From positions 1 through 26,874 of the IMG/VR virus record IMGVR_UViG_3300008448_000512: a stretch of 26,874 nt of DNA. The stretch is one strand, 5' to 3'. Both the position numbers and the translations under genes were made by a program. Numbering within the stretch: position 1 is the stretch's first letter; each line of letters opens with the position of its first letter. The notes under the pieces were generated by a model. The model was not told where the DNA came from, ran no database searches, and saw only the letters and a list, made by a program, of their open reading frames with translations. This document shows, piece after piece, positions 8,674 to 16,269 of the stretch. The DNA is from a virus.

Positions 8674-10970
8674 GCAGACTTCTCGTTCGTCTCCAGGTGA
8701 GGGACCAGCCCCAGAACAGTTGCAGGCCCCGCAGTCGGCATCGACAGGCACACCCTCGGGTCTTTGCTCGTCGCACCCGCGAACGGCTTGTTGATGTCGT
8801 CCGTAATCTCGACCATCGCCGCATCGAACGTCACCGGGTCATCGCCCTTGATCGTTTCCATGTTCGTGAAATCACGGCCCCACTTCAGGGCGCCCGGCGC
8901 TGTCCGGTAAGGCAGGAGCCCGATGCGGGTGACCTTCCGGTCCTGCGTCATCGCCGTACCCATCGATGCCCCGCCCATCACACGGGGCGACTTGTACTTG
9001 CCCTCATAGAGCAGGCCCGTGATTGCATAGGCCGCTGCATAGTCCAGCGTGATGGCCCCGCTCGTGACCGTGTAAGGCCCCTGCTGGTAGCCATCGGTCC
9101 ACGAATAGACCGTCCTGCCCTCGAGATGGGTGAGCCCGGTGATGGCCGTCGTCGCAGCCCCGGAATACACAACCGCACCGCGCAGACGCCAGACATCCTC
9201 CATGTCCTCCCATGCCTCGGGTGCGAGCTTCTCGACATGCCTTACCGTCGATCCGTTCACTGTCCGACGCACGATGAAATAGACGCTGTCCTCAACGTCA
9301 CCAGGAAGGCAGCAGACGCTTTCGTAGTAGGCCCCGGTATCCACCAGCCTGCACCACGCAACCACGCCCTCGATCGGCTCATACAGCAGCACAGCCATCC
9401 GGCCATCGTCGCACGGGAGCCATATTCTCGGCTCTGGATTGTACTGTACCGCACACTCAATGAAGCCGTCCGCTGATCCCTCGTCGCCGGCGACCGTCCG
9501 GTGCAACCGGGTCAGCTCGTTGAGTTCATACTTGTTGCCGTCCAAGACCATGCGGAACAGCTTGCGGGTCGAACGGTCAATGAACGCCGCATCGGCATCC
9601 ACCGCAATTGCCTGCGCATCAGCCGAACCGCGCCTTGACCTTGGCCGCGAGGCTGCATTGGTCGGCGTCAGGATGTCGTCCTGCGTGTTGGACGAGACCT
9701 CAGCCTCGCGTGCGTCCATGCAGATGACCATCTTGTCCACGCCCAGCATCGAGCGAACCGAACCCCAGCCGCCCGTGACCCGGCGCGTGAATGCATTGGC
9801 GTCATCCGCCCCGATCTCGAAGCTTTCGAAGTCATCCGAGTCGGACGCCCAGAAGCGATCGTCCCTGCCCGCCCACAGCCTGCCATCTGACAGCGCAATG
9901 GCCGCAGGCCAGCCCGAAGCATCCGACCAGGCCGAGAACGCCCAGTCCGTCGTCGCCGTCGTCTTGCCAACCGGCGTCAGCACATCGACCGTCGCTGAGT
10001 TGTCAGTTTCGACGCTGTGGATGCGGACAATACCGTCCGTCGATCCGTTGGCGTGCTGAAGCACAACCGTTGCCGTGCCGCTCGTCCATGCCGTCGCCAG
10101 CACCCGGTAGTAGATGATCTGGTTGTCGAGCGCGTCGTTGTAGGTCGTGTCGGTCGTTCCCGTGTGCGTCTGGTACGTCACCCAGTTGAGTTCGGAGCCA
10201 ACGCTTCGCTGAAGCACCAGCGTTCCGACGAACACGCCCGTGATGGTAAGCTGGAGGTTACGGTTGGTGGTAGCGCCCGTGACCTTGGCGCTTGTCGAAT
10301 ACTCGGCCAGGGCGTCGATCGATGCCGTGATGTACTGGCCCTGATGGGTGATCTTCATCAGCGCGCCAGCATGGGTGGCCCTGAAGATCGGCGCTGATGC
10401 AGTCAGCGTTCCAGCGCCGGTATTGGTGCTGCACGTCATCGTCGAGGTCGTGATGTTGAGGTTGGAGAACGGCCCATTCTCAGGCTGGTACTTGCGAAGG
10501 CTCCACGATTTATCCCCGCGCCGCTCAAGCACCCGCGTCTGCACGCCCTTGGTCGTGATCCATGCAACGTCGAAGCTCTGCTCCATCCGCAGGCTGCGAA
10601 GCGTGTCCTCCTGCCACGGCGTCTCCAGCGTCAGGTCGCCAGCCCCGAGGGTCGTGAACCCGAGCAGGTTCGACTTGCCCTGTGCCGCCCCGACATAGCC
10701 GATGTCTGGCAGGCGGAACTCGACGTAATAGGGCGAGACGCCAGGCGTGAACGTGATGAGATGCTGGCCGGGGTAAAGCGTCAGGTCAGTGAATATCTCC
10801 TGCCCGCCCGCGCTCGTCCCTGCCCGCATCTTCAGCGGACGCCTGGTGATTTCGAACGAGAACGTAACCTCTGATGTGGGCGCTGACGATGTCACAGCCG
10901 AGCGTGCAATCGCCTCGCTGCCTGCCGTGGTCGTGAAGGCAACGTCGGCCCCTGATACCGATATGCCCAT
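8670..10970 (-). CDS. Tail nozzle protein, large part (gp12 / tail tubular B-like)
   Basis: A 766-residue beta-rich protein with the features of podoviral tail nozzle proteins: an N-terminal region around YPGQHLITFTPG and YYVEFRLPDIGYVGAA, a long stretch of Ser/Thr-rich beta structure, the hallmark LSDGRLWAGRDDRFWAS near residue 358 followed by FESFEIGADDANAF, and a C-terminal beta domain. Family members form a hexamer at the tail tip through which DNA leaves. The ATG overlaps the stop of the preceding 177-residue gene (TAATG), and that gene carries the sequence normally found at the N-terminus of this protein family. The protein therefore appears to be made as two coupled chains. It comes directly before the gp13-like gene, as in T7. 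Confidence 0.85.
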   Translation of the reverse strand: MGISVSGADVAFTTTAGSEAIARSAVTSSAPTSEVTFSFEITRRPLKMRAGTSAGGQEIFTDLTLYPGQHLITFTPGVSPYYVEFRLPDIGYVGAAQGKSNLLGFTTLGAGDLTLETPWQEDTLRSLRMEQSFDVAWITTKGVQTRVLERRGDKSWSLRKYQPENGPFSNLNITTSTMTCSTNTGAGTLTASAPIFRATHAGALMKITHQGQYITASIDALAEYSTSAKVTGATTNRNLQLTITGVFVGTLVLQRSVGSELNWVTYQTHTGTTDTTYNDALDNQIIYYRVLATAWTSGTATVVLQHANGSTDGIVRIHSVETDNSATVDVLTPVGKTTATTDWAFSAWSDASGWPAAIALSDGRLWAGRDDRFWASDSDDFESFEIGADDANAFTRRVTGGWGSVRSMLGVDKMVICMDAREAEVSSNTQDDILTPTNAASRPRSRRGSADAQAIAVDADAAFIDRSTRKLFRMVLDGNKYELNELTRLHRTVAGDEGSADGFIECAVQYNPEPRIWLPCDDGRMAVLLYEPIEGVVAWCRLVDTGAYYESVCCLPGDVEDSVYFIVRRTVNGSTVRHVEKLAPEAWEDMEDVWRLRGAVVYSGAATTAITGLTHLEGRTVYSWTDGYQQGPYTVTSGAITLDYAAAYAITGLLYEGKYKSPRVMGGASMGTAMTQDRKVTRIGLLPYRTAPGALKWGRDFTNMETIKGDDPVTFDAAMVEITDDINKPFAGATSKDPRVCLSMPTAGPATVLGLVPHLETNEKSA

Positions 10971-11503
10971 TACGAACCATACCCAAAGTAGCCGAACCCG
11001 GTGAAATTGATGTCCACGTAGAACGGGTCAGCCACATCGCTGGTGCCACCCGTGATCGGGGCCGCGCCGCCTGACGACGGAGCCGCAGATTGATCCGAGA
11101 ACGCGCCGATCGTGGCTTGCGCGCCAGTGATGGTCACATACGCCGCCGTCGCATTGTCAACGAACCGCATCTGGTTTGCCGATAGCTCGAGCGCATAGGA
11201 AATCTCCCGCGAACGAACGAACGGACGCAGGATGCCTAGGCTCTCGCCCTCCGTGACAATCTCCGTCGTGCCATCTTCCTCGAGGATGACCGTGCCGCCC
11301 TCGTCCGTGATCTGCGCCAGCGCCGTCACATCGTCGAGGAACTTGGAGCCGGGAACCTTCGACATGCCCCCGTTCGTGTACGGGAAACAGTTCTCCATCG
11401 TCTCAGCGAGGCGGGAGTAGATGTCGAGATCAGCCCGCGCCAGCGTCTGCTTGTCAGCCTCGCCACCGTTGAGCGCAAGCACTGTTAAATTTTGCTTACC
11501 CAT
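10970..11503 (-). CDS. Tail nozzle protein, N-terminal part as a separate gene
   Basis: A 177-residue protein. Its first 55 residues (LNGGEADKQTLARADLDIY, then NCFPYTNGGMSKVPGSKFL) match the usual opening of podoviral nozzle and stabilisation proteins, where a Gly-rich pattern of the type GG-x-S-x-x-x-x-x-R-x-D precedes a PG-x-x-F turn. Residues 120-165 are low-complexity Gly/Ser/Ala, and the chain ends in an aromatic Gly-rich tail. It contains an internal GGTVILEEDGTTEIVTEG element also found in two other virion genes here. The start overlaps the gp11-like stop by eight bases, and the stop overlaps the start of the 766-residue nozzle gene. It may assemble with that chain. Confidence 0.72.
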   Translation of the reverse strand: MGKQNLTVLALNGGEADKQTLARADLDIYSRLAETMENCFPYTNGGMSKVPGSKFLDDVTALAQITDEGGTVILEEDGTTEIVTEGESLGILRPFVRSREISYALELSANQMRFVDNATAAYVTITGAQATIGAFSDQSAAPSSGGAAPITGGTSDVADPFYVDINFTGFGYFGYGS

Positions 11504-12098
11504 TGTAGCGCCGCGAGAAACCGTAGCGCGCTTTCTCGTACTCGCCCGGAGGGATTACGAATGGCGGATTCTGCTGGGCGTCCCACAGCTTCGCCTGAGT
11601 GAGGTTGCGCAGCATCGTCTTGCGCAGTTCTTCCTTCTTGGTGTCGCTCGAGCCAATGACCGGGCAGACCTTCCACGCCAGTTGAGCTGCAAGAGCACCG
11701 GCAAATACTTCCGGCCACATGCCTGGACTGTCGATCTTCTCGCCATCGACATAGTCCAGCCATGTAGTCTCGGAATCCGTCAGGATGCGACCGCCGAAAT
11801 CCAGATAATCGATCTGGCCGGCGGTCGGTGTGGAGACAGACGCTACCTTGAGGATGCGCTTGCACTTCGCAGGCTTGGTGAAGCCATAGTCCCAACCGTC
11901 TGGGGTCGGGCTCACTGCGGCGAGTTGAGACTTGACGAGCGAGAAGTTCCAATTGTGAACCTCGAACAGCTTTTTGACCTCACGGTCGTAAGCCTGCGTC
12001 AGTCTAACGACCCATGTGCTGTCATCGTCCGACCCGCTTGAGGGCGGTTCGCCCAGATGCTCAAGCGCGTCGTTGATAACGTCTGTCGCGGTCGTCAT
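11496..12098 (-). CDS. Tail tubular protein A (gp11-like head-to-tail adaptor)
   Basis: A 200-residue protein with the signature of T7 gp11-like proteins: ALEHLGEPP at residues 11-19, then a helix ending LTQAYDREVKKLFEVHNWNF (the Y-x-x-x-R and W-N-F pattern), then a beta region around WDYGFTKPAKCKRIL, and C-terminal helices AGALAAQLAWKV and MLRNLTQAKLWDAQQNPP. In T7 this protein forms a dodecameric ring between the portal and the nozzle. Its ATG overlaps the stop of the upstream gene (TGATG) and GAGG lies eight bases upstream. The nozzle genes follow at once, as in T7. This is one of the firmer assignments in the window. Confidence 0.88.
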   Translation of the reverse strand: MTTATDVINDALEHLGEPPSSGSDDDSTWVVRLTQAYDREVKKLFEVHNWNFSLVKSQLAAVSPTPDGWDYGFTKPAKCKRILKVASVSTPTAGQIDYLDFGGRILTDSETTWLDYVDGEKIDSPGMWPEVFAGALAAQLAWKVCPVIGSSDTKKEELRKTMLRNLTQAKLWDAQQNPPFVIPPGEYEKARYGFSRRYNG

Positions 12099-12625
12099 CA
12101 GACAGCCTCAGCATCCAGTCGAGTGTCTGTGGCGGTGCGCGGCTGGCGACCTCGTCGCTTGGGAGCCTCACCATCGTCAGGCTCACCACCCAGTTCGATG
12201 ATCTTCGCACGCGCCTGCTCCGATGAGTTGAACATCGCAGCCTTCTCGACGCCCTTGAAGAAGATCGTCCACTTGCGCTCGATGCCCATGTACTGCATCG
12301 ACCAGCCCGCCGGCAGCGTGCCGTGCTCGAACACCACCGGCCCATGAATGGCCGAGGTGATGACCTTGTCCACAGAGCCAAGGCAGGCGCGGACCATCAG
12401 GCGCACATACCAGGACCAGTCAGCCGGGCGGACATCGATGAAGTCGCCCTCACGCAGAAGCTTGTCGGTCGGACCACGCGCCTGCATCCGTCCGAAGTAT
12501 TCCGGCGCCATTACGTCATCAAGCGAATGCCCGACAGGCAATGTCGCCACGTAGGTGCCAAATTGTTTGCCGTCGTGCTCGATCTCCAGAACGTTCTTCG
12601 TCGGGCAGCGCATCGGGTCGGCCAT
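12098..12625 (-). CDS. Conserved phage virion-associated protein, function unknown
   Basis: A 175-residue protein starting at ATG 12625 with GGAGAC at the right distance upstream. The middle (EYFGRMQARGPTDKLLREGD, DWSWYVRLMVRACL, WTIFFKGVEKAAMF) looks like a compact alpha/beta fold, followed by an acidic then strongly basic tail (PKRRGRQPRTATD). I do not recognise a named family. It is the first gene after a strong terminator and precedes the head-to-tail adaptor gene, so it probably acts in head completion or is a minor virion component. That role is inferred only from position. Confidence 0.7.
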   Translation of the reverse strand: MADPMRCPTKNVLEIEHDGKQFGTYVATLPVGHSLDDVMAPEYFGRMQARGPTDKLLREGDFIDVRPADWSWYVRLMVRACLGSVDKVITSAIHGPVVFEHGTLPAGWSMQYMGIERKWTIFFKGVEKAAMFNSSEQARAKIIELGGEPDDGEAPKRRGRQPRTATDTRLDAEAV

Positions 12626-12636
12626 GTTGTCTCCAG

Positions 12637-12668
12637 AAAATTAAGGGCGGAGGCCGAAGCCCCCGCCC
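12637..12668 (-). terminator. Rho-independent terminator after the capsid/decoration genes
   Basis: On the minus strand a 10-base-pair stem (GGGCGGGGGC with GCCTCCGCCC, one G-U pair) closes a TTCG tetraloop and is followed by TTAATTTT. It lies between the 110-residue decoration-like gene and the next gene. T7 has its main late terminator in the equivalent place just after the capsid gene, so this one probably sets capsid output above tail protein output. Confidence 0.82.
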
Positions 12669-12682
12669 AGTTGGTCGTCTTA

Positions 12683-13015
12683 CTACGAATTGGTGATCGT
12701 AATCGCCAAGCCGTTGGTCAGGTCAGCCGCGCCGGCAGTCGAGATGCCGAGCACGATGTGGATGTACATCGCCGTCAGGATGTTGGCGGTGCCAGCAGCC
12801 GTTTGCATTTCCGACGTTTCGGTCGGAACAGCGGTGGTCCAGATGCGGACGTACACAAGGTCGCCCTTCTGCATTCCGCGTTCGAGAGCATCAGAGATGT
12901 ACCCGATTGCGTACACCGTCGAGTTGGTATCGACCGTGTCGTAGGTCCACGTTGACATGCCGAGGGGACCGCCAGAGTTCGAGACCATCCCCAAACTTGC
13001 AGGAGTATAAGCCAT
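12683..13015 (-). CDS. Probable capsid decoration or stabilising protein
   Basis: A 110-residue protein with a strong ribosome site (GGAAGGAAA) before ATG 13015. It starts MAYTPASLGMVSNSGGP and continues with a beta-rich chain containing IGYISDALERGMQKGDLV and a hydrophobic C-terminal part ending in ITITNS. Proteins of this size and pattern often sit directly after the capsid gene in podoviruses and appear to bind the capsid surface. It is only 26 bases from the capsid gene stop and is followed by a strong terminator, so capsid and this protein are probably made together at high level. The decoration role is inferred from context. Confidence 0.68.
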   Translation of the reverse strand: MAYTPASLGMVSNSGGPLGMSTWTYDTVDTNSTVYAIGYISDALERGMQKGDLVYVRIWTTAVPTETSEMQTAAGTANILTAMYIHIVLGISTAGAADLTNGLAITITNS

Positions 13016-13041
13016 AGTTCAGTTTCCTTCCGTTCAGGGGA

Positions 13042-13896
13042 TTAAGCGATGGACGCGGTGTCGTCATGCACGGCGCGATAGACGCCACGCGTGAGGACCA
13101 GAGCGGCGCAATGGATCGTCTTCACCCATGTGCCGTACCGATCTTCTTCGTCCTCGTAGTACATGTGCGTCATCGGCTCGCCGTCGATCTGGTGGCCGAT
13201 CGCGTTCATGTCGTAGATGTAGCACTTGGCAGTGCTCGTACCCTTGCCGGTGAGGCCGGTGTGGCGCAGCCACTTGACGCCGAGCCACTCGCGATACTGA
13301 CCAACAGGCGGTGCGCCTTCGACCAGCGGCTTCACGTCGTTGAAGTCGATCGACACGAAGTCGTTGATCGTCTCCATCTGAAGCCACGCATTCGGGGTGA
13401 TGACGCCCCAGATGTTGCCGTTCCACTCAACGTCAGCGTTCATCAACTGGGAGACCCAGGTCAGGAACGTGGACTTGACGCCGAAATCGATGGCGGAGCC
13501 GGAGTTGATCGCGTTGGACGATCCATCGAGCGCATCGATGATCGCCTGGTCGATCGACTTGTTGATCGATGCACGGCCCTTGCGAGCGTGCGCGGCGCGG
13601 GTGTTCGGGTTGGCGCGGAACAGGTCGAACGAGTCGATCTGATACTTCTTGAAGTGTTCCTCCATCGTGCCGGTCGCCTGGCTGAGGCCAAGCTGGGACA
13701 CGGGGATGAGGCCGTCACGGGTGCGGACGTTAGCCGCGTCGGAAGGATCGACAACGTCCCACTTCACCGTCGATCCGTGCTGCGCGCCGTCGTTGCGGAC
13801 GGTCTGCTTGAGGAGCGAGGGCTCGCGTTCGTAGTCGAATTTGAACTCGTCGTTATACTGCGTCCGAAATTGGGACGTGATCTGGTTAACAGCCAT
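13042..13896 (-). CDS. Major capsid protein
   Basis: A 284-residue protein. ATG 13896 is chosen because AAAGGA lies eight bases upstream; the in-frame ATG three codons earlier overlaps that site. The sequence MAVNQITSQFRTQYNDEFK, a middle region DLFRANPNTRAAHARKGRA, the strand-rich NIWGVITPNAWLQMETINDF and the C-terminal MYYEDEEDRYGTWVKTIHCA followed by ALVLTRGVYRAV fit the HK97-fold capsid family of podoviruses annotated simply as 'phage capsid protein'. It follows the scaffold gene by about 180 bases and precedes a decoration-like gene, the normal order. The length is on the short side for a T7-like capsid protein (T7 gp10A is 344 residues). Confidence 0.85.
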   Translation of the reverse strand: MAVNQITSQFRTQYNDEFKFDYEREPSLLKQTVRNDGAQHGSTVKWDVVDPSDAANVRTRDGLIPVSQLGLSQATGTMEEHFKKYQIDSFDLFRANPNTRAAHARKGRASINKSIDQAIIDALDGSSNAINSGSAIDFGVKSTFLTWVSQLMNADVEWNGNIWGVITPNAWLQMETINDFVSIDFNDVKPLVEGAPPVGQYREWLGVKWLRHTGLTGKGTSTAKCYIYDMNAIGHQIDGEPMTHMYYEDEEDRYGTWVKTIHCAALVLTRGVYRAVHDDTASIA

Positions 13897-13953
13897 GTGC
13901 TGCATCCTTTGTGTGATGAATGACAGAAATGGCGATGCCGTCCGTCGCGTGGG

Positions 13954-14031
13954 TTACTCGTTGCCGAGGGCCGCGTGACAGTCTTCGAAAAGCTCGCAGG
14001 GCTGTTTCCAGGTTACTGCGCGCTGAGCCAT
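13954..14031 (-). CDS. Possible 25-residue ORF between scaffold and capsid
   Basis: ATG 14031 opens a 25-codon frame (MAQRAVTWKQ, then PCELFEDCHAALGNE) with CAGGG four bases upstream. It fills much of the gap of about 180 bases between scaffold and capsid. The peptide has a mixed, protein-like composition with two cysteines, but it is too short to judge. It could equally be an untranslated leader of the capsid message. Confidence 0.25.
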   Translation of the reverse strand: MAQRAVTWKQPCELFEDCHAALGNE

Positions 14032-14067
14032 CAACCCTGATCGCCGGGGGTGACAGTCAGCCTGTTA

Positions 14068-14091
14068 GTCCGCCTCTAGTTTGAGGCAGAC
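14068..14091 (-). other. Hairpin across the scaffold stop codon
   Basis: A nine-base-pair stem (minus strand GTCTGCCTC with GAGGCGGAC, one G-U pair) and a six-base loop encloses the TAG of the scaffold gene. No T-run follows, so it is unlikely to terminate transcription. It may protect or define an mRNA end just upstream of the capsid message. Confidence 0.45.
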
Positions 14092-15014
14092 CGATCTTCA
14101 TGGCGCTGTTTGGCGTCATAGAGTTCTGCGAGACGTTTCTGCGTCTCGGAGGAGTTGTACTTGGCTCGGTTGGTCGCACGCAGCGCCAGCAGGCCGTCCA
14201 GTTCGCTCTGGATCGACTTGCTTGCATCCGCGCCATTGCGCCCGGCCTCGAGGAAGATCGGATCCTCCATCGTCTCACGGCCAATGCGCGCCATTGCCTT
14301 GATGAATTGCACGTTGTCGCCCAGCAGGGAGCCGTCCGCGAACTGCATGTCCGCGATATCCGACCATTCCTTGCCGAAGTAATGCGCCGCCGCAGCCTTG
14401 GCGAAGCCGACATTCCGCGCCTTCTCAGGGCCAGGCCACAGCTTGCCCAGCATCTCGTTGGTCACTTCAGCCTGACGCGCAGCCGTTGCAATGGCATAAG
14501 CCACAGCCGTCTCGGCTTCCCGATAGTAAAGCTCGTGAGCCGCATTAATCACAGCCGGATCAGCGTAGACGCCGCCCTTGGAATGCAGGAACGCCGTGAT
14601 GTCAGTCAGGCGCTCCTTGTCCGTGTCATTGGGCTCATAGCCCTGCGGAGGCTTGGTCTTGATCTCGTACTTGTCCGGTGTCTCAGGGATGCCGCGCGCC
14701 TTGGCATAGGCTGCACGGTCCTCGTCGGTCGCATCATCGCCGGGAATGGACACACGCCGCGGGTCCGTCGCCTTCGATCGGACTTCCTTGTACGCCTTGG
14801 CGAACGAGCCTTCGTCCGTGAACCGATCCAGCTCCTTGCGGAACTTGGCATCTTCACCGGCCAGCTTGCCGCGCCAGTCATAGTCCGATGACGTGTCGCT
14901 CGCCTCAGCGGGTGCAGCTTCTGCCTTCGCCGGGACCGCCTTTGCTTCTGCCTTGGGTGCGGGTGCAGCCTTTGCCGGCGCTTCCACAACTGCTGCTTCT
15001 GCTTCTTCAGCCAT
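14076..15014 (-). CDS. Capsid assembly scaffolding protein
   Basis: A 312-residue acidic protein. Residues 1-45 are almost wholly Ala, Glu, Lys and Pro and should be disordered. The rest is mostly charged helix, including WRGKLAGEDAKFRKELDRF and the RGIPETPDKYEIK pattern (PDKYE), which is frequent in podoviral scaffolds. A helical C-terminus ends in a basic KRLAELYDAKQRHEDRSASN tail of the kind that binds capsid protein. The start overlaps the end of the upstream gene by eight bases and has GGAG seven bases before it. It lies directly upstream of the capsid gene, as in T7 gene 9. A hairpin overlaps its stop codon. Confidence 0.82.
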   Translation of the reverse strand: MAEEAEAAVVEAPAKAAPAPKAEAKAVPAKAEAAPAEASDTSSDYDWRGKLAGEDAKFRKELDRFTDEGSFAKAYKEVRSKATDPRRVSIPGDDATDEDRAAYAKARGIPETPDKYEIKTKPPQGYEPNDTDKERLTDITAFLHSKGGVYADPAVINAAHELYYREAETAVAYAIATAARQAEVTNEMLGKLWPGPEKARNVGFAKAAAAHYFGKEWSDIADMQFADGSLLGDNVQFIKAMARIGRETMEDPIFLEAGRNGADASKSIQSELDGLLALRATNRAKYNSSETQKRLAELYDAKQRHEDRSASN

Positions 15015-15327
15015 TCTCAGTCTCCATTGCCTTGCGGACGCCCGTGGTCACAAGCCTGACCTCGGCTATGCTGAGCAGGGTTGCCCCGACCCAGCGCTTG
15101 CCCGCGTTGAATGCCCATGCCTCGGACGACATCATCTGTTCGCCAGCGACGACGCCCGTCATGTTGAGCAGGTATTGAACGAACCACGCCTGTTGCGGTC
15201 CCGATGCCCTGGCAGACATCACAGCCTTGATGGCCGCAATGTCGTCCACGGTGAGCGGCGGGGCCTGGTCGGGGCGAAGGGCGATCCGCTCCGGTTCAGG
15301 GATGACAGAACGCCGGTCGTCAGCCAT
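15007..15327 (-). CDS. Small conserved phage protein before the scaffold gene
   Basis: A 106-residue protein. The start is placed at ATG 15327 (MADDRRSVIPEPERIALRP) because the 35 extra in-frame codons upstream only mirror the neighbouring gene in another frame. The core (PQQAWFVQYLLNMTGVVAGE, then MMSSEAWAFNAGKRWVGATL) is a helical pattern with aromatic and Gly-Lys-Arg positions resembling Bbp19-type small proteins encoded near the portal and scaffold in podoviruses. That resemblance was judged by eye. It overlaps the preceding gene by eight bases and the scaffold gene by eight bases, so it is part of one coupled message. The molecular role is unknown. Confidence 0.7.
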   Translation of the reverse strand: MADDRRSVIPEPERIALRPDQAPPLTVDDIAAIKAVMSARASGPQQAWFVQYLLNMTGVVAGEQMMSSEAWAFNAGKRWVGATLLSIAEVRLVTTGVRKAMETENG

Positions 15328-15526
15328 CCGTACCCGTCCGCGGCTCCTCGGCAGGAACCGCTTGCGGGCGCAGGATGGTGGCGATGTCCACGCGATCCGT
15401 AGCGAGGAGCGCGTCGATGACAGCGATGCCACCAGTCGCCTGATTGGCGCGACCGATAGCGTCTTCCTTCATATCGACCAGAACCTTGCGTCTGGCCTGA
15501 AGGGCTTTGCTCTCTTCTGGCGTCAT
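15320..15526 (-). CDS. Small helical phage protein, unknown function
   Basis: A 68-residue protein. ATG 15526 is chosen because it overlaps the stop of the upstream repeat-protein gene (TAATG); the longer frame to 15571 would only read into that gene. The N-terminal half (MTPEESKALQARRKVLVDMK) is a charged amphipathic helix, followed by a small Gly/Ala segment and a Pro-rich C-terminus. No family is recognised. Its place in a run of overlapping virion genes suggests a minor structural or assembly role. Confidence 0.55.
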   Translation of the reverse strand: MTPEESKALQARRKVLVDMKEDAIGRANQATGGIAVIDALLATDRVDIATILRPQAVPAEEPRTGTDG

Positions 15527-16269
15527 TAGGTCAACGTGATGCCAAGGAGGCCGGTCGTGGTCTGATACCACAGCTTGCCGGTTCCGCTGATCGCCGTCGC
15601 CGCCGCTGCCTGGTCAACGTGCGGACCAGAGATATCGCCCAGCGTTGCAAAGCCGTTGAGGGCCACCGCGCTGATCAGCTCGTCGAACGTCATCGTCTTC
15701 GGAACGCCGTTATCCGACACGATGATCTCGTCAGTGGCGGGGGCCACGTCAGAGCCAAGCATCGTGGTCGTGACCGCAGCAAACTGAGCCGCGACCGATT
15801 CCGGCACGGTGATGGTCTTGGGAACACCGCCATCCGAGATCAGGTACTCATCCGCAGCAGCAGCACCCGAGCCAGTGAGTTCCGTCGTGATAGCCGCAGG
15901 CCAGGTCGCAAAGAACTCGGCCAGCGTGATCGTCTTCGAGACGCCAGCATCGGAGAACAGGAGTTCATCCGCAGCATCCGCGCCCGATCCGGTCATCGTC
16001 GTTGTGACGCCAGCCCAGAGAGCATTGGCGGATTCAACGACCGTGATCGTCTTCATCACGCCAGCGTCAGAGATCAGGTACTCGTCCGTCGCTGCCGCGC
16101 CCGATCCCGTCAATTCCGTGGTAATGACCACAGGGATTGCCGCGAACAGTTCCGGCAGTGTCATGCTCTTCGAGCCGGATGTCGTGGCCGATACATCGAC
16201 CACAGGCACCAGGTCACCAACAGCAGCGTTTGCGCCCGTTAGGGCAGTCATAGCGCTAATCTTGCCCAT
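15526..16269 (-). CDS. Repeat-containing virion protein (fibre or decoration-like)
   Basis: A 247-residue protein made mostly of four 38-40 residue repeats (residues 49-88, 89-126, 127-166, 167-206), each with the core DE-Y/L-L-I-SD-x-GV-x-KTIT. A weaker copy is visible at 18-45. Residues 207-247 form a different C-terminal part ending TTTGLLGITLT. Similar 'DExLISDxGxxKxIT' repeats are common in phage tail fibre and appendage proteins and suggest a beta-strand rod. A strong ribosome site (GAGGAG) lies eight bases before ATG 16269, which overlaps the previous stop. It sits in a cassette of beta-rich proteins between portal and scaffold rather than in a tail-fibre slot, so it may instead decorate the head or neck. 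Confidence 0.75.
   Translation of the reverse strand: MGKISAMTALTGANAAVGDLVPVVDVSATTSGSKSMTLPELFAAIPVVITTELTGSGAAATDEYLISDAGVMKTITVVESANALWAGVTTTMTGSGADAADELLFSDAGVSKTITLAEFFATWPAAITTELTGSGAAAADEYLISDGGVPKTITVPESVAAQFAAVTTTMLGSDVAPATDEIIVSDNGVPKTMTFDELISAVALNGFATLGDISGPHVDQAAAATAISGTGKLWYQTTTGLLGITLT
15652..16125 (-). repeat. Four tandem coding repeats of about 117 bases
   Basis: Units are at 16006-16125, 15892-16005, 15772-15891 and 15652-15771. Units 1 and 3 share ITTELTGSGAAA and units 2 and 4 share TTTM, so the array looks like a two-unit block that was duplicated and then drifted. Confidence 0.8.

Noticed and set aside
11421-12041. 206-codon plus-strand frame
   Set aside because: Antisense to the tail tubular A gene, which has strong family motifs.
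13066-13923. 285-codon plus-strand frame
   Set aside because: Antisense to the major capsid gene; His/Arg/Val-rich shadow composition.
15652-16125. Regular repeats considered as a CRISPR array
   Set aside because: The repeats are in-frame coding units without spacers and encode a repeat protein.
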